Shown piece by piece: positions 6,513-9,789 of a stretch of DNA of 9,789 nucleotides (the stretch's first letter is position 1; the number at the start of each line of letters is the position of its first letter). Location of the stretch: assembly GCA_934168355.1 (NCBI GenBank), contig CAKPNI010000039.1, forward strand, positions 1 through 9,789, read 5' to 3'. The DNA is from an uncultured Clostridia bacterium. Its GTDB lineage: Bacteria; Bacillota; Clostridia; TANB77; CAG-508. The notes below the pieces were generated by a model. The model saw only the letters and a list, made by a program, of their open reading frames with translations, ran no database searches and was not told the DNA's origin. Both the position numbers and the translations under genes were made by a program.

Positions 6513-7076
6513 ATGAATCAGAATGAAAGCTATGATGTATTGACACGGGAAGAGAAAAAATTGTTGAAAGTATTAAAAACCAGAAGAAACGCAGACGGGC
6601 ATTACGAACTGCTACTCTCTAATGCTCATATATCCGAGTATAAAAAAGATCCATTTTTTGTGTATCTTGATGACCCTGTGTTCATGGATGCACTTGATGC
6701 TATTTATGAGCAAGGAGATAAAAAGTCTTTTCGTAAAAAGATTTTTCGATTAATTCAACAGTCAATACAAGAGAAGATGAACTCTAGTATAGCAACATAT
6801 GAATTTATTCAAAATGTTGCATGTATTGTAGATGAAAAGTGGTTAAAGCAAAAAATAAAAACCGCTCCAACAAAAAAAATGTTAACACTTTATTTTTTTA
6901 GGAAGATTGAAAAATCTTACGGTAAAACTTTAACGGTAAAAAATAAAATTTGGCATGAATATTTGGCATATGCCAAACAGCCAAAAGATTATGTAACAAT
7001 CGCTATTTTTAGCGACACAAATTGTCTCGATGTCAATAGCACTGATTTATTCAATGCTATAAAAAATAGCTTTTAA
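6513..7076 (+). CDS. Hypothetical protein, 187 residues, family not recognised
   Basis: I do not recognise this family. AAGGAG lies 9 nt before the ATG, a promoter candidate precedes it and a strong hairpin follows, so it looks like a complete independent gene. The protein is soluble, lacks a signal peptide or membrane segment, and is mostly charged helix. The N-terminal third is rich in Lys/Arg/Glu (TREEKKLLKVLKTRRN, 11-26). The middle reads FRKKIFRLIQQSIQEKMN (73-90), and the C-terminal part is more mixed (ILE/PHE-rich VTIAIFSDTN, 161-170, resembling a beta strand). There is no cysteine cluster, Walker motif or obvious nuclease signature. The first 120 bases are noticeably richer in G+C than the flanking genes, which hints at separate ancestry. 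It sits between prfB and the acyl-CoA synthetase, pointing opposite to both, so neighbours give no functional clue. Confidence 0.75.
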   Translation: MNQNESYDVLTREEKKLLKVLKTRRNADGHYELLLSNAHISEYKKDPFFVYLDDPVFMDALDAIYEQGDKKSFRKKIFRLIQQSIQEKMNSSIATYEFIQNVACIVDEKWLKQKIKTAPTKKMLTLYFFRKIEKSYGKTLTVKNKIWHEYLAYAKQPKDYVTIAIFSDTNCLDVNSTDLFNAIKNSF

Positions 7077-7084
7077 ACAACGAC

Positions 7085-7133
7085 GCAACCCGAAATTCCT
7101 ATTTTTTTAGGATTTTCGAGTTGCAATTTTATT
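7085..7133 (+). terminator. Terminator hairpin between convergent genes
   Basis: The arms 7085-7101 and 7108-7124 pair over 17 bp with one G-U pair and one mismatch, with a loop of T residues. On the plus strand AATTTTATTTT follows, so it best suits the 187-residue gene, whose stop is 8 bp upstream. It also abuts the end of the convergent acyl-CoA synthetase gene and may serve both, although the minus-strand side has no clear T-run. Confidence 0.75.
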
Positions 7134-8850
7134 TTCCTTCAATTCTCGCCAATTCTTCTTTTCTCTTAATCTTATGGGTAGTCGTCTTAATTAAAGGTTT
7201 ATCAGTTATAATCATCTTTTTAATATATTTATATGGTGGTAAAGTCTTATTAATTTCTTTAACTTCATTCCACAATATATCATATAATTCATTTTCACTT
7301 CTATTTATTATTGCATCCTTATTATACACAATCTTAACTGAAACCATAGGGTCATTTTTGTCACCTTTTTGAGCCATTCCATATATAAAACATTCTTCTA
7401 CTTCTGGTAAATTATTTACTAAAACTTCAAGCTCTTCAGGGAAAACTTTCTTTCCATTTTTCATAACAATAACATCTTTTTCTCTACCTGTTAAGAATAA
7501 AAAACCATCATTATCAATATAACCCAAATCTCCTGTATAGAACCATCCATCTTTTAAGACTTTATTTGTTGCTTCTTCATTTTCGTAATATCCCATCATT
7601 ATATTAGGACCTTTTACACGTACCTCTCCTATTCCATCTTTGTCTTTATTTACAATTTCAACTGTTAAATGTCTCATAGGAAAGCCTACAGAACCATTTC
7701 TTATGTATTTGTCATTTTCTGCTGAAATAACAGGGCTAGTTTCTGTAAGACCATATCCTTGAATTAAACGTACTCCTAATTCATTAAATTTTATAGATAC
7801 ATTTTTATCTAAAGGAGCACCTCCAGATATTATTAATCTCATTTTTCCACCTAGACCATCTAAAACCTGTTTAAATAATTTTCTTCTTATATCAATATTG
7901 AATTTTAATAAAAAGTTGCTTATTTTTGTAGCTGTATTTATTAATTTTGTTTTACCTTGCTTTTCAATTTCTTTTTCTATATTTTCGTACATTTTATTTA
8001 CAAGTAATGGTACTCCAACAAAAACAGATACACCATATTCTTTTAAGTTTTGTTTTATATATCTTAATCCATCTGGAAATACAGTTTTTACACCTGATGC
8101 TAACATAACTAACATTCCAGTTGAACCAAAAATATGATGGAATGGTAAAAAGGCAATATTTGTATCTGTTGGATATAAGCTTTCAACCATCAACATATCA
8201 GCAATATTAGTTGCAAGTCCTTTTTGATTAAGCATTACCGCTTTTGATTTTGATGTAGTTCCAGATGTGAATAAAAGTATACTCATTGCTTCAGAATTTA
8301 CTTCATTATCTATAAATTCTCTGTTACCATTTAATACTTGATTTCTTCCATTTCTTAATAATTCTTCAAATTTTGTGTAATTATCCAAATTTCCCATACA
8401 TATAAAATTTTTTATTTTAGTTTTTCCGTTTTGTTTTATTATATCTATGTTTTCTTCGTATTTTTCATCAAATACAATTGCATCAACCTTTGCTCTTATT
8501 AAAGAATCTTCTAACTCACTTAATTGTAATTCTTTATCTATAGGAACAGAAACAATTCCTCCAAATAAATTACTAATATGAGCAACCGCCCATTCATATC
8601 TATTTCTTCCAACAATTGCAACTCTTTTTCCTCTTAACCCTAATACATAAAGAGCTGTTCCAAATGAATTGATATCATCCAAAAAATTTTGATATGTATG
8701 ATTTATATATTCTACAATTTTGTTTTCTTTTTTTATTTTTGTAACAAATGCAATATTATCTCTATATAATTTCACCGAATTATATATTACTTCCTTTATA
8801 TTATTAAATATAGGAACATCTCTAAATTTATTTTTTTCATTTGATTTCAT
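7129..8850 (-). CDS. Long-chain fatty acid--CoA ligase (AMP-forming acyl-CoA synthetase)
   Basis: This enzyme activates a carboxylic acid, most likely a long-chain fatty acid, with ATP to an acyl-adenylate and then transfers it to CoA. The 573 residues carry the adenylate-forming motifs in order: P-loop A3 FTSGTTSKSK (194-203), A4 PFHHIFG (236-242), A5 YGLTETSP (366-373), A7 YTGD (438-441), the hinge region GREKDVIVMKNGKKVFPEELE (455-475), and the C-terminal catalytic-lysine region TTTHKIKRKE (557-566). The P-loop has Ser where many relatives have Gly (TSGTTG), and the last motif has HK rather than GK; neither removes a key lysine. No membrane segment is seen. The chain-length preference cannot be read from sequence, so an acyl-ACP synthetase role is possible. 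AAGGAG lies 9 nt before the ATG. The gene is transcribed divergently from the DUF1836 gene. Confidence 0.93.
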   Translation of the reverse strand: MKSNEKNKFRDVPIFNNIKEVIYNSVKLYRDNIAFVTKIKKENKIVEYINHTYQNFLDDINSFGTALYVLGLRGKRVAIVGRNRYEWAVAHISNLFGGIVSVPIDKELQLSELEDSLIRAKVDAIVFDEKYEENIDIIKQNGKTKIKNFICMGNLDNYTKFEELLRNGRNQVLNGNREFIDNEVNSEAMSILLFTSGTTSKSKAVMLNQKGLATNIADMLMVESLYPTDTNIAFLPFHHIFGSTGMLVMLASGVKTVFPDGLRYIKQNLKEYGVSVFVGVPLLVNKMYENIEKEIEKQGKTKLINTATKISNFLLKFNIDIRRKLFKQVLDGLGGKMRLIISGGAPLDKNVSIKFNELGVRLIQGYGLTETSPVISAENDKYIRNGSVGFPMRHLTVEIVNKDKDGIGEVRVKGPNIMMGYYENEEATNKVLKDGWFYTGDLGYIDNDGFLFLTGREKDVIVMKNGKKVFPEELEVLVNNLPEVEECFIYGMAQKGDKNDPMVSVKIVYNKDAIINRSENELYDILWNEVKEINKTLPPYKYIKKMIITDKPLIKTTTHKIKRKEELARIEGK

Positions 8851-8884
8851 GACTTTTTTCTCCTTTTATTTAGTTTGTAAAACT

Positions 8885-8913
8885 AGATTATCATATTTAC
8901 ACTACTTTGTCAA
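8885..8913 (-). promoter_or_regulatory. Promoter of the acyl-CoA synthetase gene
   Basis: The minus strand has a perfect -35 TTGACA (8908-8913), a 17-bp spacer and -10 TAATCT (8885-8890), with an upstream TG that makes an extended -10. The transcript would start about 28 nt before the ATG. It lies back to back with the plus-strand promoter at 8919-8947. Confidence 0.65.
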
Positions 8914-8918
8914 TTTAC

Positions 8919-8947
8919 TTGACTACTGCTTCTAAAAATGCTATTAT
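8919..8947 (+). promoter_or_regulatory. Promoter of the DUF1836 gene
   Basis: The plus strand has -35 TTGACT (8919-8924), a 17-bp spacer and -10 TATTAT (8942-8947), preceded by TG plus one base (extended -10). The start point would fall near 8954, upstream of the ATG at 8973 but downstream of a possible in-frame TTG at 8907, so it rules out that longer reading. Confidence 0.72.
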
Positions 8948-8972
8948 AAGCCTTGAAAGAAGGGATAACAAT

Positions 8973-9488
8973 ATGTGTAATAATAAAAAAGATTCAATTT
9001 CATTAGATAAAGTCCATATTCCAAGATGGAACGAGCTACCTAATGTTGATTTGTACTTAGACCAAGTAGTAACCTTTATAAATTCTTCTTTAGAGGCTTT
9101 TTTGCCTTGTAACGGTGGGAATGATGAAAAAAAAGAAAATCAAATTTTGACTAAAACTATGATTAATAACTATGTTAAAAACCATTTGATTGACGCACCC
9201 GTTAAGAAAAAATATTCTAAAATTCAGTGTGCTAAAATTTTTGCTATTTGCATTTTAAAGCAAGTTTATAGTATGAATGAAATTTATAATTTGATTGACA
9301 TAGCCTTGAAACATACCGATGTAGAACATGCTTATGATAGATTTTGCAGTTTGTTTGAAGAAGCTTTGAGATGTGCTTTTAATAAAAAGGATTTTGCTGA
9401 TAATGATTCTGTAGATGGCAATAAATATTTACTAAAATCTGTTTTGCTTTCTTGCAGTTATAAGATTTATGTGCAGAATATTATATAA
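8973..9488 (+). CDS. DUF1836 family protein, probable DNA-binding
   Basis: The 171-residue product matches the DUF1836 family pattern common in Firmicutes. It has an N-terminal IPRWNELPNVDLYLDQVVTF (16-35), then the core LTKTMINNYVKNHLIDAPVKKKYSKIQCAKIFAICILKQVYSMNEI (59-104). That core resembles the winged helix-turn-helix of MerR-like regulators, so a transcriptional role is plausible but not proven. The C-terminal half is helical and Cys-containing (C125, C134, C161), with no zinc motif. I place the start at ATG 8973, with AGAAGGGA 7 nt upstream. The in-frame TTG at 8907 lies upstream of the promoter's -10. The gene diverges from the acyl-CoA synthetase gene, so it might regulate it, but that is only inference. 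Confidence 0.85.
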   Translation: MCNNKKDSISLDKVHIPRWNELPNVDLYLDQVVTFINSSLEAFLPCNGGNDEKKENQILTKTMINNYVKNHLIDAPVKKKYSKIQCAKIFAICILKQVYSMNEIYNLIDIALKHTDVEHAYDRFCSLFEEALRCAFNKKDFADNDSVDGNKYLLKSVLLSCSYKIYVQNII

Positions 9489-9496
9489 TTTTTCGT

Positions 9497-9535
9497 ATTA
9501 GGACCGTTTCTTTTTTCATTAGGACCGTTTCTTTT
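9497..9535 (+). repeat. Tandem direct repeat, two 18-bp copies with 21-bp period
   Basis: ATTAGGACCGTTTCTTTT occurs at 9497-9514 and again at 9518-9535, perfectly. Both copies contain AGGACCGT, which is complementary to ACGGTCCT at 9547-9554, so either copy can form the left arm of the following hairpin. Confidence 0.9.
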
Positions 9536-9558
9536 CGCGAAATGATACGGTCCTTTTG
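9521..9558 (+). terminator. Terminator hairpin after the DUF1836 gene
   Basis: AGGACCGT (9521-9528) pairs perfectly with ACGGTCCT (9547-9554). An inner TTTTCGCGAAA can also self-pair. On the plus strand a short TTTT follows (9554-9557), then GAC, so the T-run is weak. It sits between the convergent DUF1836 and deacetylase genes. The first repeat copy at 9500-9507 offers an alternative left arm. Confidence 0.6.
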
Positions 9559-9564
9559 ACAAAA

Positions 9565-9789
9565 TCACTCTACTTTTTTCTTAAATTCTTCAATTCCAGT
9601 ATTACCCGAAATTCTAACCCTAGGCAATTCATATTTAGAACTTCCCTTTTTGACTCTCCCCCCTTTAGTAGTAAAAGCCAACCTATATCCATTTTCTTTA
9701 AGTACCTTTATATCTAAATCATTATACTGCCCAAAAGGATAGCAAAAAATATTTGCTCCACCTAATACATCTCTTGATAGTAAAATATC
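9565..9789 (-). CDS. Polysaccharide deacetylase (NodB-like), C-terminal part, cut by window edge
   Basis: The last 74 codons run in one open frame from the window edge to the TGA at 9565. The residues FCYPFGQYNDLDIKVLKENGYRLAFTTKGG match the C-terminal part of carbohydrate esterase family 4 deacetylases, with the conserved YPFGQY (17-22 of the fragment) and the (G)YRLAFTT strand. These enzymes remove acetyl groups from cell-wall peptidoglycan, poly-N-acetylglucosamine or similar polymers. The N-terminus, signal or anchor and the metal-binding Asp-His-His triad lie outside the window, so substrate and location cannot be judged. It is convergent with the DUF1836 gene. Confidence 0.88.
   Translation of the reverse strand, partial: DILLSRDVLGGANIFCYPFGQYNDLDIKVLKENGYRLAFTTKGGRVKKGSSKYELPRVRISGNTGIEEFKKKVE

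Noticed and set aside
6361..6546. Minus-strand frame of 61 codons upstream of prfB
   Set aside because: It covers the prfB promoter and the start of the divergent gene, and has no ribosome site. The promoter elements explain the sequence.
8907..8972. Longer DUF1836 protein starting at TTG 8907
   Set aside because: The candidate -35 and -10 elements lie inside this extension, there is no ribosome site before the TTG, and ATG 8973 has a good one.
1..9789. CRISPR array, transposon ends, tRNA genes, amino-acid riboswitch before aspartokinase
   Set aside because: No regularly spaced repeats, transposase motifs or cloverleaf were seen. The 82-nt gap before aspartokinase is too short and too AT-rich for a lysine riboswitch.

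Overview
The window reads as chromosomal DNA of a very AT-rich, endospore-forming Firmicute, most likely class Clostridia. The evidence is low GC throughout, strong AGGAG-type ribosome binding sites, sigma-A promoters, the yabP-yabQ-divIC sporulation/division block, and housekeeping proteins of Firmicute type. No species can be named from the sequence alone.

Layout. Most genes lie on the minus strand. From right to left there is the tail of a polysaccharide deacetylase cut by the window edge (9565-9789), a long-chain acyl-CoA synthetase (7129-8850), prfB with its programmed frameshift (5255-6359), an aspartokinase (3991-5172), yabP, yabQ and divIC (2744-3907), a frameshifted DUF3800 gene (2011-2683), and rho (244-1644). 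Two genes run on the plus strand: an unrecognised 187-residue protein (6513-7076) and a DUF1836 protein (8973-9488). Both are divergent from their minus-strand left or right neighbours. Intrinsic-terminator-like hairpins follow rho, divIC, aspartokinase, the 187-residue gene and the DUF1836 gene. Good sigma-A promoters precede rho, prfB, the DUF1836 gene and the acyl-CoA synthetase.

Function. Rho (termination), RF2 (UGA/UAA release) and aspartokinase (entry to the Lys/Thr/Met/diaminopimelate pathway) are core functions. YabP, YabQ and DivIC serve spore cortex/coat assembly and septation. The acyl-CoA synthetase activates fatty acids.

Most unusual stretch. Positions 1759-2830 stand out. A decayed copy of the 3' end of divIC, with its terminator hairpin, lies just upstream of the rho promoter. 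The intact divIC end lies 950 bp away. Between the two copies sit a GC-rich structured element and a DUF3800 gene whose reading frame is broken by one extra base exactly at its predicted active-site DESG motif. This looks like an insertion or duplication scar in an otherwise conserved locus. I see no CRISPR array, no transposase, no tRNA or rRNA, and no convincing new multi-gene system.
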